The notes under the pieces were generated by a model. It was not told the DNA's origin. It searched no databases and was given only the letters and a program-made list of their open reading frames with translations. This document shows positions 20,427-30,783 of a stretch of 64,000 nucleotides of DNA, one piece after another (the first letter of the stretch is position 1; every line of letters begins with the position of its first letter). The stretch comes from Cafeteria roenbergensis (Eukaryota; Sar; Bigyra; Bicosoecida; Cafeteriaceae): NCBI GenBank assembly GCA_008330645.1, contig VLTN01000021.1, forward strand, positions 124,001 through 188,000, in the 5' to 3' direction. The translations under genes and the position numbers were made by a program.

Positions 20427-23400
20427 ATGTCGGACGCGGGCCGCAAGAGCCTGTTCCGCAGCGGCAACCCGATGCTCGCCGATGTGGGAGAGGTTGTGAT
20501 TCCACACCCGAACGGGCGCCTGGGGCGCGTCGTGCGCGCTGGCGGGGAGTCCCCCGCGTCCCCTGCGACGGCACCACAGCGTCCGCCTGCGGCCCGCAAG
20601 GGCGGGGGGGCGTCTCCTGGCTGGCGCGCAACCGCGCTCGGGGTCACGCTGGTGGTCCTGGTCGCCGCGGTGGTCGGGCTGCTGGCCACCACTCTGGCCG
20701 TCCAGGCGGACCTCACAGCCCTCAGGGCGCAGACGGCGGCCACCGCTGCCGAACACGAGAAGGCCCTGGCTGCGGCAGGGCTGCTGGCCCCAGGCAGCGG
20801 AGGCAACGGAGCTGCAACTCCGTCCCCGTCGCCGAGCCCCTCTGCCCGGCCGCCGCCGCCGGAGCTGGCGGCGCTGGTCGACGCGACGCAACAGGGCACC
20901 GACCCGACCGAGCAGGCGGCCCTCCTTGCCGCCCTGGCGGCGGAGGAGCGCGTCGTCGTTGCCCTGGCCGCCATCCACGCGCTGTTCGAGGCTTCCAACC
21001 AGACGACGACGGCCCTGGCCTCGCAGGCGGCTGCGCACGCGGTCGCAATGGAGCGACTGGACTCCATCGGCATCCGCGTGGGCGCCCTGGAGGCTGCCGC
21101 TGACGCACAGGCGGAGCGCCTCTCCCAACTCCAAGCCGATGTGAACGCCACTCGAGCCGCGGCCGCCGCCGCCGCTGCCCTCGCCCAAGAGGCTCTGACC
21201 AATGGCACTGGCTCCCTGGTCGAGTATGCAGCGGATGCGCAGGCCTCGCACGCTGCCTTGGATGCTGCCACCTCGTCCGTGGCGGCCGACGTCGTGTCGC
21301 TCAATGCCTCGCTGACGGCCGCCGTTGAGCGATGCGCGCAGAAGGCAGCCGCCACCGCGGATGCGCTTCAGTCGGCAACTGGCTCGCTGGGGTCTGACGT
21401 CCGCGCCCTCAACGCGTCGGCCAGCGCCGCGCGCGACCAGCTGTCGCAGGCAATCGCAGCTGTCGACGCCGCTTCCGCGGCAGAGCGCGGTCAGCTGTCC
21501 CGTGCCATTGCTTCGGTCAACGCCTCGGCGGCCGCCGGGCGAGGGCTGCTTGCGCAGGCAGTGGCCGCAGTCAACACCACGCTCCTGGCCAAGCTGGCTA
21601 CCATCCAGCTGACCCCGGGGCCTGAGGGCCCCGCCGGCGCCGAGGGGCCCGTCGGACCGGCGGGGCCTCCGGGTGCCGACGGGCTGTGCATGCACAGCGA
21701 CACGGACGACTACAGCGTGTGCCCGGGGGAGGGCGACCCTTCCGCCATCCCGCTCAAGACGCAGGTGGCCACGCTCACTCGCCTGGCGTGGATGCAGCAG
21801 CAGATGATGGAGCAGCAGGTGCGGGCCGAGGGTGCATCCGGCGTCACCATGGTCCGCGGCATCAACACAGGCTCCCGCGCCTACCACGACGACACCGACG
21901 CCAACTGGGCCGCCATTTCCGCGCACGACCACCCAGACTACGTCCGCACCATCGGCCTGGGCGAGATCGGCGCGGCCATCAACGGCTTCCCGTGGGTGTC
22001 CCGCCACAACGACTACAAGCTCGCGATGAACGACGCCATCCCCGGAAGCCGCATGCGCAACTTGAAGGACATCGAGCTTCCCGAAGTGCCCCCCAGCGTG
22101 CTGGCCAAGCCGTCGCTGGACGAGCAGGCAGCGGAGATGCGCGAGTACTTCAAGGCCTTCCGCGACTCGGACCACGCCCACCGCGACTACCGCCCCTACT
22201 TCCGCCCGGCGCTGTGCGTGCTGGAGGTGGCGTGGCTGGATGCGGGGGAGGACCTGACCGACCCCTTCGACTCCGAGCGCCACAAGCTTGCGGCGGCGGA
22301 CTGGGAGGAGCTGCGCGCCAAGCTCGCCTGGATGCTTGAGTCCGGGCACAAGGACACGAACGAGAACCTCGGCTTCCTCCCCTCCAGCGTGAGAGGCATT
22401 CGCGCCGACGGCAGCCCCGTCGTGGCCAACCTCGACTACCGCATCTTCTGCCACCCCCTCAAGGACGCCCTGCCCCTGAACCAGCTGCGCCTGAGCAAGC
22501 ACCTCGCCTCGCGACTCGCGCCCCACAAGCCCCTGACGACGTCGGCACTGTGGCACTCCCGCCGGGCCCGCTTCGACCTCAACCCGAGCAACAGCGGCTC
22601 GTCCACGTTTATGGATTACCCCAGCTTCTGGCAGCAGATCGACTCCCTCATGGCCCAGGTGCCCGGGCGCGACGGCTACTCGGCCAACATCTCCGACTAC
22701 GAGTACAGCTCCAACGAGCGAGTCTCCCGCCGCACCTACAACTTCCTCGACGACCAGGAGCCTCTCAACGCGGGCTTCTACCACCGATTCTACAAGACGC
22801 AGACCCGCGACGCCATGGGCCGGGCCGTCCGCCGCCGGGGCTTTTCGGATATGACCATGTGGGCCGCGCGCACCACGCAGCCGCAAGTCGTGGGGGCGCC
22901 CAACCCAGCCGCCGGGCAGGGCGGCGAGGACGACGAGGCAGTCCACCGCTGGACGTGGGCTGTGCCGCTGGAGCTGGTGTACATGACGCCGCTCATGGCT
23001 TGGAACCCGCTGGACATTCGCTACGGCGGCAGCTCCAACTACAACAGAGACTGCGGGGACGTCCTGGCTGGGCCGGCGGGCAAGCGCACCGGGGACCCCC
23101 TCGACGCCGACAAGGCGTTCAACGGCACGTGCGGGTGGTTCTTCTTCCGCACGCCCGAGCGCTTCTTCGACCCCAACGCCAGCGCGACGGCTGACCCTGC
23201 CGACACGGGCTACCGCGTCGTGGGCGTGCTTGACAAGCAGGGCGCGCTGCAGCGCGTGCGCGAGTCGGGAACCTTCATTTCCCTCCCTGAGATCGAGGGC
23301 CTGGGCCAGATCCGCCTGCGGTACCCCATCTACCCGGTCCACTGGGAGGGGTCGCAGGCGTGGAAGGAGGTCAAGGCGTTGCAGACCCTGACGCTGGAGA

Positions 23401-23711
23401 CCTCGGCCGACGGAAGCGTCGGCAGCGCCAGCGACGTTGCGAACAGCCTGGCCGGAATCGATCTTGGCCTGAGCCCCGCCACGGTGGGGAACAGCCACAC
23501 CCACACGCTGAGCCTCGGCCCTGACGGGGTGGAGGCGCTTGAGCGCGGCGAGACCGCGGTGGGAATCACCACCGTCGACAACAGCCACAGCCACACTGTC
23601 AAGGTTCGCCGCACCAAATCGGGAAGCAAGTGGGTGTACGAGATCGAGACGTGCGACGGCAGCCCCTCCGAGTGCGGGGACGGCCACAAAACGCTCGCCG
23701 TGGTTTCGTGA
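20427..23711 (+). CDS. Type II membrane protein: coiled-coil stalk, collagen-like stretch and unknown globular domain
   Basis: 1094 residues, single exon, with the ATG at 20427 in a GCCGCCATG context. A basic cytosolic tail precedes one TM helix (about residues 68-92). An Ala-rich heptad-like stalk with many N-x-S/T sites follows (to about 395). Next comes a short Gly-X-Y run of seven triplets (GPEGPAGAEGPVGPAGPPGADG segment, 397-420), typical of a trimerising collagen-like tether. A globular domain (about 470-1000) is rich in aromatic, Asp and His residues and contains few cysteines. The C-terminus carries two similar His motifs, VGNSHTHTLSL and VDNSHSHTVKV. This looks like an extracellular trimeric surface protein with a head domain. 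I do not recognise the head family; carbohydrate or metal binding would be a guess. Confidence 0.65.
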   Translation: MSDAGRKSLFRSGNPMLADVGEVVIPHPNGRLGRVVRAGGESPASPATAPQRPPAARKGGGASPGWRATALGVTLVVLVAAVVGLLATTLAVQADLTALRAQTAATAAEHEKALAAAGLLAPGSGGNGAATPSPSPSPSARPPPPELAALVDATQQGTDPTEQAALLAALAAEERVVVALAAIHALFEASNQTTTALASQAAAHAVAMERLDSIGIRVGALEAAADAQAERLSQLQADVNATRAAAAAAAALAQEALTNGTGSLVEYAADAQASHAALDAATSSVAADVVSLNASLTAAVERCAQKAAATADALQSATGSLGSDVRALNASASAARDQLSQAIAAVDAASAAERGQLSRAIASVNASAAAGRGLLAQAVAAVNTTLLAKLATIQLTPGPEGPAGAEGPVGPAGPPGADGLCMHSDTDDYSVCPGEGDPSAIPLKTQVATLTRLAWMQQQMMEQQVRAEGASGVTMVRGINTGSRAYHDDTDANWAAISAHDHPDYVRTIGLGEIGAAINGFPWVSRHNDYKLAMNDAIPGSRMRNLKDIELPEVPPSVLAKPSLDEQAAEMREYFKAFRDSDHAHRDYRPYFRPALCVLEVAWLDAGEDLTDPFDSERHKLAAADWEELRAKLAWMLESGHKDTNENLGFLPSSVRGIRADGSPVVANLDYRIFCHPLKDALPLNQLRLSKHLASRLAPHKPLTTSALWHSRRARFDLNPSNSGSSTFMDYPSFWQQIDSLMAQVPGRDGYSANISDYEYSSNERVSRRTYNFLDDQEPLNAGFYHRFYKTQTRDAMGRAVRRRGFSDMTMWAARTTQPQVVGAPNPAAGQGGEDDEAVHRWTWAVPLELVYMTPLMAWNPLDIRYGGSSNYNRDCGDVLAGPAGKRTGDPLDADKAFNGTCGWFFFRTPERFFDPNASATADPADTGYRVVGVLDKQGALQRVRESGTFISLPEIEGLGQIRLRYPIYPVHWEGSQAWKEVKALQTLTLETSADGSVGSASDVANSLAGIDLGLSPATVGNSHTHTLSLGPDGVEALERGETAVGITTVDNSHSHTVKVRRTKSGSKWVYEIETCDGSPSECGDGHKTLAVVS

Positions 23712-23984
23712 CGCTCTCGATGCTTGGAGGCTGTCTGCTTGGACGCTCCCGCCCCCCACTGTTCGTTCTTTCCGGAGCATCCCCCCACCCCCTTTGTGTT
23801 TTATTGGATGCTTGTGTCCCGTTTACCGACCTTGCGTGCTGCACCGCGGTCCAGCGCCAATCCAGCTGCGTTGCATCAACCTGCCCGCCGCCCAACTGCG
23901 CTTCTCTTGCAACTAACGGCTCTGCCAGGCAGAGTTCGCGCCCCGTATTCGGCTTGCTCGCGGCGCCGCACAGCTGGCTGCAGC

Positions 23985-26612
23985 ATGGCCAGGTCGCGGG
24001 CGCTGGCCGGCGCGGCCGTGCTGCTCGCGGTTGCGTTCCTGCAAATGGTGGCGAGCAATCAGGCTCCTCAGGCGATGCACCTGCACCTGTTCGCGGCCTC
24101 GACCCACGACGAGTTTGACAAGTTCGGCCACCCGCACCACGCGCACGCCGTCGTGGTGGCTTTCACGGATGACGAGCACGCCCGGACTGCGGTCGTGGTG
24201 TGTGCCGACAGCGAGGACGGCGCCGGTGTGCCGCTGGAGCGACTCCACGCTCGCCACAAGCGCCACATGGGCGACTCGAAGGGCCACCGCGCCGCGGACC
24301 GCGCCACGGCCCACGCGCTGCGGCACCTGGAGAGGACGCACGGGTCCGGCGTTGCGGAGGGGCGCTCTGACCGTGCGGCCGTTTGGCACCTGGGCGACTC
24401 GGCGGCCCACCACGGGGAGCAGGTCACGGCATTTCGGCCTCGCAAGCCGGCGCAGCCAGACGACGGGCTCAACCACACAGAGCTGCTGCTTGGCTTGCTG
24501 GACGACGAGGACATGGGGGAGGACTGGTACGCGCAATCGATGGGGCCGGAGGCCGACCACAGGGCAGACGAGCAGGTGGCCTCTCTTGTGCAGCGCGCCG
24601 CTGCTGGCCGTGGCAGAGCCGGGGCCGCCCGCGGCGCCGATGGCGAGGGCCGTAGCGACCACGATGCGCACCGCGAGGGCACCATGCGGGCGCTGCTGTC
24701 GGACGTGCGGTCAAGGGGGGCGCGCGCCAGCCGGGCTCACGGTGCGGGCTGCGTGGAGCTCGAGGTGCGCTGGGGGGGGAACGAAACCGCGCGGTTTCGC
24801 GTGGACCAGATGGGGAGCGCTGCCGTTCACACGGTGCTCCCGCGGGCGATCACGCCGGGCCACGTGGTGCGGGGCGCCAACGCGGCTCTGCTGCAGGTGG
24901 CCGAGGCCGAGGCTTCGGCTGCGGCGTCGGACGTCTCCGTGGGCGTTGCTGCCGGGGCGAGCGCAGCGGCCCGCGCTGCGGTGTACCTGCAGGCGCGCGT
25001 TCCGGGCCTGGACCAGATCCTGACTCCGGTCATCGGGATGGTTATGGACCCGCTGGTTGGGCAGGTGGTGGACATGGTGGGGGGGCGGATCCGAGAGGGC
25101 GGGGCCGCCAACACCAACCACGCCGTGGACGGCAAGGCCCCTCCCATCATTGCTGCGGCCCTGCGCGTCGGTGTTGGCGCCGACGTCCTGGCGGCGGTCC
25201 CCGACGCGGTCGCCGCCGGGGTCACCCGCCGCCTGCCCCAGCTGCTGGCTCGCATGGCCACGGTGCGCGCGGCAGAGCTGGTTCCGGCCACGAGCGATGC
25301 GGTGGTGAGGCAGCTCCTCTCTCCGGCCACCATGGCCCGCCGCCGTGCCTTCGCCGGCCCCGCGGCGCTCGCTGGGCAGCGGCGCCCGCTGAGCGACCCG
25401 CGCTCTTCCGGCTCGCCGGACGCCGATGACGAGCGCGCCGGCCTTCCTGCGGACGTGGAGCGGCGCATCGATGACGCCCTGGGCCTCTCGGCCGGCCAAG
25501 CGGTCGGGGCGGGCCCCGAGACCGGGCCCCGCCGGTCCGGGTCTCGCCTCCCAAGCGATCTGTCGGCGGGGGAGTGGGCCGGGAACAACGGGCTGGACGG
25601 GATGGGCAACACCGCCGCCCCTGCCCGCAGCAGGGACTTTGTTGCGGCGGCACTCGGCGTGGAGGCCGTGCCGTTCCGCGTCATCGGCGAGAAGGAGCCG
25701 GTCCGGCCGTCGGACGGCAAGCCCCTGCGGCCAGCGGCCGCCATGCTGCAGACGGGTGCGGCCGACGCAGACGCCGAGCGATCCGGTGACCCCGGGCTCG
25801 ACCAGCCGGCCGCGGCAGGCGACGCGCCTGCCGCGGCCGTTGACAGCGACGCGCAGCGGTTTCGCAGTGGCTACGCGGGCGACGAGCGCACCCGGACGAC
25901 GTCGGACCCGCGCCCGCCCTCGAGCCTGCGGCAGCTGCGGGTCAGGGGCACGCTCGAGGACGTGGTGGTCGAGGCGGTGTCCCGGGAGATGTCGATGCGG
26001 CTAGAGCGCGCCCTGGCTGCGCGGCTGGTGCCGCGCGTGACGATGGCAACATCGCTGGGAGTCGTTGCCGGCGTGACGCGCGCCGCGGGCGGGCCGTGGC
26101 CGTCGTCGGCCGAGATGGCCAAGCTGGACTGCGCCGTGTGTAAAGGCCACGGCAACGAGGCAGCGTGCCTTCGGTGCTCCTCCCCGACCGCCACGGGCAC
26201 CGAGGCGGACCAGTTTGCATCGTACTACGCCGGCTACTACGGGGCGTACTACGCTGAATACTACAGCAAGTTCTACGGGGAGGCCATGCGCTCGCTCGAC
26301 CGCGTCAACGCCTTCCGCCAGCAGATGGCCGTGCCCCCGTGGGGCCCGCGATGGTTTGCCGCGCGCTGCGCCTCGCGCAAGGTGGCTGGCCCCTACGGGT
26401 CTGACGACGGCGCCGCGGACATCGTGTGCGCTGACGACGCCGGCGCGCCCCGCGAGGAGGGCGTCATCTCCGAGGAGCAGTGGGAGGCGGCCCTGCCCGC
26501 CAGCGTGCCGGAGAAGGCGGACCGGCCGCCGATCGACGCCTCCCTGTGGCTGGGCGAGGCGCCGGACACGATGCCCCCGCTGGGAGGAGGGGGCGGCGGC
26601 GATGGCGAGTGA
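23985..26612 (+). CDS. Secreted protein with Tyr-rich C-terminal motif, unknown family
   Basis: 875 residues, single exon, ATG at 23985. The N-terminus is a clear signal peptide (MARSRALAGAAVLLAVAFLQ), followed by His-rich, charged, low-complexity sequence. Amphipathic segments around residues 330-460 contain hydrophobic, porin- or scaffold-like helices (GLDQILTPVIGMVMDPLVGQ). Toward the C-terminus there is a CxxC...CxxC-like cluster (CAVCKGHGNEAACLRC, about residues 715-730). A tyrosine-rich stretch follows directly (YYAGYYGAYYAEYYSKFYG, about 747-765). No other TM helix is evident, so it is probably secreted or cell-surface. It sits 273 bp downstream of the collagen-like gene on the same strand. 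Function unknown. Confidence 0.6.
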   Translation: MARSRALAGAAVLLAVAFLQMVASNQAPQAMHLHLFAASTHDEFDKFGHPHHAHAVVVAFTDDEHARTAVVVCADSEDGAGVPLERLHARHKRHMGDSKGHRAADRATAHALRHLERTHGSGVAEGRSDRAAVWHLGDSAAHHGEQVTAFRPRKPAQPDDGLNHTELLLGLLDDEDMGEDWYAQSMGPEADHRADEQVASLVQRAAAGRGRAGAARGADGEGRSDHDAHREGTMRALLSDVRSRGARASRAHGAGCVELEVRWGGNETARFRVDQMGSAAVHTVLPRAITPGHVVRGANAALLQVAEAEASAAASDVSVGVAAGASAAARAAVYLQARVPGLDQILTPVIGMVMDPLVGQVVDMVGGRIREGGAANTNHAVDGKAPPIIAAALRVGVGADVLAAVPDAVAAGVTRRLPQLLARMATVRAAELVPATSDAVVRQLLSPATMARRRAFAGPAALAGQRRPLSDPRSSGSPDADDERAGLPADVERRIDDALGLSAGQAVGAGPETGPRRSGSRLPSDLSAGEWAGNNGLDGMGNTAAPARSRDFVAAALGVEAVPFRVIGEKEPVRPSDGKPLRPAAAMLQTGAADADAERSGDPGLDQPAAAGDAPAAAVDSDAQRFRSGYAGDERTRTTSDPRPPSSLRQLRVRGTLEDVVVEAVSREMSMRLERALAARLVPRVTMATSLGVVAGVTRAAGGPWPSSAEMAKLDCAVCKGHGNEAACLRCSSPTATGTEADQFASYYAGYYGAYYAEYYSKFYGEAMRSLDRVNAFRQQMAVPPWGPRWFAARCASRKVAGPYGSDDGAADIVCADDAGAPREEGVISEEQWEAALPASVPEKADRPPIDASLWLGEAPDTMPPLGGGGGGDGE

Positions 26613-26918
26613 CGGGCGCGCTCCAAGCTGGGTGCGCCAAGGGACGGGGCGGGACGGGACAGCACGGGACGGGACACGGGAGGCACAGCAGTTCGTGTGG
26701 GTGGAGCGCGCACGCCTGAGCGCAGAAACGGATGTAGAGAGACGCACTGGCGGAATCATACACGCACTCACGAACAATCGCTGGGCTGCAGAGCGGAGCG
26801 GGGCTCACTGGGCGCCCAAGCAGCAGCCAGCGCCAAGGCCCCGGTGGCTCCGCCGCCACCCCACCCACACCTCCATACTCACCGAGCAGCGCGGGCGCCG
26901 TCACCGCAGGCGGGACAA
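26613..26918. other. Tail-to-tail intergenic with GGGAC-type short repeats
   Basis: 306 bp between two convergent 3' ends. Near 26640-26690 it holds an irregular tandem run of GGGACGGG-type units. No gene is seen; probably 3' UTRs. Confidence 0.45.
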
Positions 26919-28425
26919 TCACACGGACGCCGCTGGCGCTGCCGCCGCGGAGGCGGCCTGGAGCTCCGCCATCTGCAGCGCCACGCCCTTGAGCACTTGC
27001 ATGGCCCGCGCCACGAAGGCCTCGAGGTGGAAGATCTCCTTGGAGCCGGCCCGCAGCCTGCCCTCCATGGCCGTGGCCCAGGACACAATCTGGTGCCTCG
27101 CGAAGTCGTTGGGAGCGCGCGTGCACAGGCAGTGGCAGAGCGTGCGCAGGATGACGTCGGCGGGCACGCAGTTGATCAGCAGGCTGTAAAGCTTGCCCCG
27201 GGCAGCAAGCAGCGACCCGGGGGACTGCGCGCCCGCAATGTCCCCCGCCAGGGCTTCGATGTAGCGCTGCCAGTCCATGGTCTGCGGCATCTGCGCCGGC
27301 GTGAAGGGGTAGTTGCTGATCTTCGAGGCTTCGAGCATCAGCACAGCGCGGCGCAGGTTGCGCTCCGAGGCCCGGGAAAGCTTCGCGGCAAAGGCCTTGG
27401 GGAGCTCCACTCCCTCCTTCTTGGCCACAGCGTCCAGCACGTTCATGATCTCGGGCTGGGTCGGGGCGGCGATGCGGAGGGCGAGGCAGCGGGAGCGCAC
27501 CGGCTCGATGACGCGGGAGGCGCTCTCGCAGATGAGGATGATGCGGCAAGACGACGTGTACAGCTCCATGGTGCGGCGCAACGCAGCCTGTGCCTCTCGT
27601 GAGAGGCGGTCGACGTCGGTAAGCACGACAACCTTGAACGTGGCGCGACCGCCGCGCGAGGAGCCAGCCGCCGCCGCCCCAGCCGCCGCCGCCGCCGCGG
27701 AGGACGAGGACGAGGACGAGGACGAGGAGGAAGAGGATGACGCCTCCTCGCTGCCGGCCGCGGACGGCGTCGAGGCCAGTCCCCTCACGGACGCTGCAGC
27801 CGCCATGGAGCCGGACTGCGCCATCTCCTTGATCACCTCCTGCACCACGAACCTGTCGCCACTGCCGACGTCGCTTGGGTTGATCTCCACGTGGTAGTTG
27901 CTTGACACCGTGGTGATCTCCAGAGTGCGGTTGGTCGGAGTCTTGAAACTCCGGTGGTTGAGCCGCATCTGCAGGCAAGGCAAGTGCGCGGGCGGGGGCC
28001 GATTTACGGGTGAGGAGTGACCAGAGCCCTGAGCGCTCTCAGAACTCAGCCACCCTGGCTCTTGCCGCAAAGACGCACCTTCTCGACTCCCGCGCCGAAG
28101 AGGGCCCGCAGGGTGGCCATCACGCGAGTCTTCTTGCCAGCGCCGGCCGGCCCGAAAAACATGAGGTGGGGAATTTCGCCATGGGCGGCCTGCAAAGGGA
28201 CAGAGAGGTCACACAGCACAGCCACAGGGGGAAGCACCTCACTCCGTCGCTCTGGGCGGAGGAGGGCAGCGCGGGTGACCTGCACAGCACGCGGAAGCTC
28301 CGCGGAGACGCAGGCAAATTTCAAACGCCCCGCCTGCTCACCAAGGACGACAGCCTGGAGGACAGGTCCTTGTGGTAGTCCATCTTGTCAAGGGACGTGG
28401 GGCGGTGCTTGTCGACCCAGAGCAT
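26919..28425 (-). CDS. RFC3: Replication factor C subunit 3 (clamp loader)
   Basis: AAA+ subunit of the RFC complex that loads PCNA at primer ends. Three exons: 28342-28425, 28079-28189 and 26919-27968, with phase-0 introns GTGAGC...CAG and GTGCGT...CAG, giving 414 residues. The start MLWVDKHRPTSLDKMDYHKD matches RFC3. The Walker A is GPAGAGKKT, the Lys-Lys form that separates RFC3 (yeast Rfc5) from RFC2/4/5. After the second splice the protein reads EITTVSSNYHVEINPSDVG, then a Walker-B-like LTDVDRL and the SRC motif (SCRIILICESASRVIEPVRSRC). The C-terminal collar domain is complete. It is longer than the usual ~355 residues because of a Ser/Ala-rich insert of about 50 residues just before the Walker B strand. 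Identity is secure. Confidence 0.93.
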
Positions 28426-28689
28426 GGCGGAAGTCCCCAGCCACTCAGGTCCCAGGCAGGTGCAGACGCGGACGGCGCGAGCGGCACACGGCTGCCAGTG
28501 CAGTCCAATGCTTGCCGCGATGGAAACATGTGCGTGGCCGCCGCCTTGCGATCACGATCCCGTTCAGCGAGTTCGCGGGGCTGCGCTTGCCAGCACACTG
28601 AGAAGGCGGAACTGTGGGCCATGCAACACCCATTCGCGGGGCCTGGGGTCGAACTGAGCCGCCACGAAGAGCGCTTGCTTGCTGCGGAC

Positions 28690-30613
28690 TTAGCCGCGCC
28701 GCCACATCGCCAGGCAGCGACGCCGACGCCACCGCTGCACGCGCTCGCCTTGGCGAAGCGCATCCAAGCTTGCAGCGTCCTTGCAGATGCTTTCGGCGTC
28801 TAGGCCATCCTGCAGCGGGAGACGGGGCAAAAATTCGACGCGCACACACCACAGTTGCGCCGGGGCAACTCCCGACCCCAACTCTTGTCCTCCGGCCGTG
28901 CTAGGCGCCCCACGGCGCGTGCATGGTGCCAAAATCGATGCTCAAGGCCGCGCCCCACTCCGTGAGGCGCACGCCCGAGGCAGGAAGCAAAGCTGACAAG
29001 GGTCGTGGCCTCGCAGTCGGCGCCGCGCTCCAGCAGCATTGCAACCATGGCGGTGTGTCCCTCGCCGCATGCCCGGAGCAGTGCCGTCCGTCCATCCTGC
29101 GCCGGGGCCACCACTCGAAAGCTTCCGCGAAGCGCGATGGGCCTTTCCTCGCGACACCCGCCCAGGGTGCGCGAGCTCCGCCCCGACGCCGCTTGCACTC
29201 GCCCCCGCCGCCTGCCAAGCGCCTCGTGTGGCGGCGGCACACCTGCGCTGGCCGGCGCTCTCGGCTCAACATACGCTGTCCTTGGCTTCCAAGTCAGCAC
29301 CGCTGGCCAGGAGCATGGAGGCCAGACCCACGTGACCCTGCATGCCCGCCACCATGAGGGCGGTCCAGCCACTCTGCATCGCAACGCCAACGCAAGCACG
29401 CTACAACGCCGCGTCGCTCAGCCGCTGAGCAAGTTCAACATCACGGCCTGGCAGGGTGGCCTCCGCAACGCACCTCATCCTGTGCCCGTGGGTCGGCGCC
29501 CAGTTCCAGCAACAGGGCTGCCATGTCCACGCGACCCCCTCCGCAAGCCCACATTAGCGCTGAGCAACCAGTCTGCGTCGCCGCGCTCAACGTTCGAATT
29601 CCGTGCGCGTGCCACTGTTGTCGACCGACGCCCGCGCATCGGATCGCCACGGAGCGGCCGGTGGCAGCCAGTCGAACAGCTGCATCACTGGCGTAGCATC
29701 GCGTGCGCTTGCGGTCGCCGGGCCATTGGAGCGGCCGGTCAGACGTCGCTCTTGGCCGCCTGGCTGGAACTGAAGCCCAGAAGCTGGCGCATGACGTCAA
29801 CGTGGCCATTCATGGTGGCACACACCAGCGCTGTCCGGCCACTCTGCATGCGCGCACGGACTGACACGAGCTTCAGCACTGGTCGAGGCCGGCTACTGCA
29901 GAAGCCCGCCCCTCGGCGCAAGACCCAGCCGGGTGGCGCCAATACCGCCTTGGCATACGGGCGCACTTCCGTGGAAGCGCAGCGCAAGCCCCATATCCGC
30001 CGCGAGCTGCCTCCGCCGAACAAAGAAACGAACACGGTGCGTTTCGCTTCTCTCACGTGGTCCTCCGCCAGCTGGCTGGCACCATGCTCCAACAGCACCT
30101 GCACAACGTCCGTGTGGCCTCCTTCGGCGGCCTGGATCAGTGCCGTCGCGCCGTTCTGCGGGGAGTTGCAGCCATCGTGGCGGCTTCGCGCGGCTTGCGC
30201 TGCTCGGCTAACACCATCTCTAGCCTCGGCCTGCCGAACTGGGAGGCCACCCCGTGCTGCGCCATGTCTGGCCAGGCTGCCACCTGTTCATCGCACCGAT
30301 GCCTTGGCCTCCGTGCTGGCGCCGCGAGCCAGAAGCAATCGCACGATTTCGGTGCGCCCTTCTTTCGACGCGCGCATGAGTGCCGTACCCTGGTGCTGCG
30401 GCCGGGGAATGGGGTAGCAAAACAGCGCGCAACGTTCAGCGCGCCGCGCCCGCTTCGCAGCGCGCCTGCACAGGCCCGTGACCTCACGCCGTCGCCATAG
30501 TCAATTGGGGCGGCGTCGTCCAGCGCCTTCGCCACCGCCTGGGCGTCGCCCCAGCTTGCCAAAGCAACCAGAGACGCTCCCGTTGCCGGGCGTCGCGCGG
30601 GGCCTTGGGCCAT
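28690..30613 (-). CDS. Ankyrin-repeat protein, one 33-residue repeat per exon
   Basis: Eight exons are read on the minus strand: 30488-30613, 30297-30395, 30057-30155, 29745-29843, 29474-29572, 29275-29373, 28998-29096 and 28690-28809. Exons 2-7 are each exactly 99 nt and all seven introns are phase 0, so each middle exon encodes one complete 33-residue ankyrin repeat (for example GTALMRASKEGRTEIVRLLL and GRTALLRACGEGHTAMVAML). Exon 1 supplies the start and a partial capping repeat (LASWGDAQAVAKALDDAAPI). Exon 8 supplies a basic C-terminus. Total 279 residues. Donors vary (GTGAGG, GTGCGA, GTGAGA, GTCTGA, GTGCGT, GTATGT, GTCAGC); all acceptors are CAG. Two donors are weak, but equal exon length and frame support them. 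Ankyrin repeats mediate protein binding; the partner is unknown. Confidence 0.82.
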
Positions 30614-30783
30614 TGCTCTGTGGCCCACGCAAGTTGAGGAGTGCGCGGGCGGGCGAGCCAATGTTTGCGCGCGCAGGAGGATTTGCGCCGCCTCAGCACG
30701 CCAGCACTGAAACGGGGCAAAAAAAGGCCAGCCGCTAACCCGAGAGCTTCGCGTCGCAACGCCACTCGAACAATCGCGCTCAA

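Noticed and set aside
23585-23605. NSHSHT motif as evidence of a bacterial or phage-derived tail protein
   Set aside because: The protein has a eukaryotic type II anchor, N-glycosylation sites and host-like codon use; His-Thr repeats alone do not show transfer.
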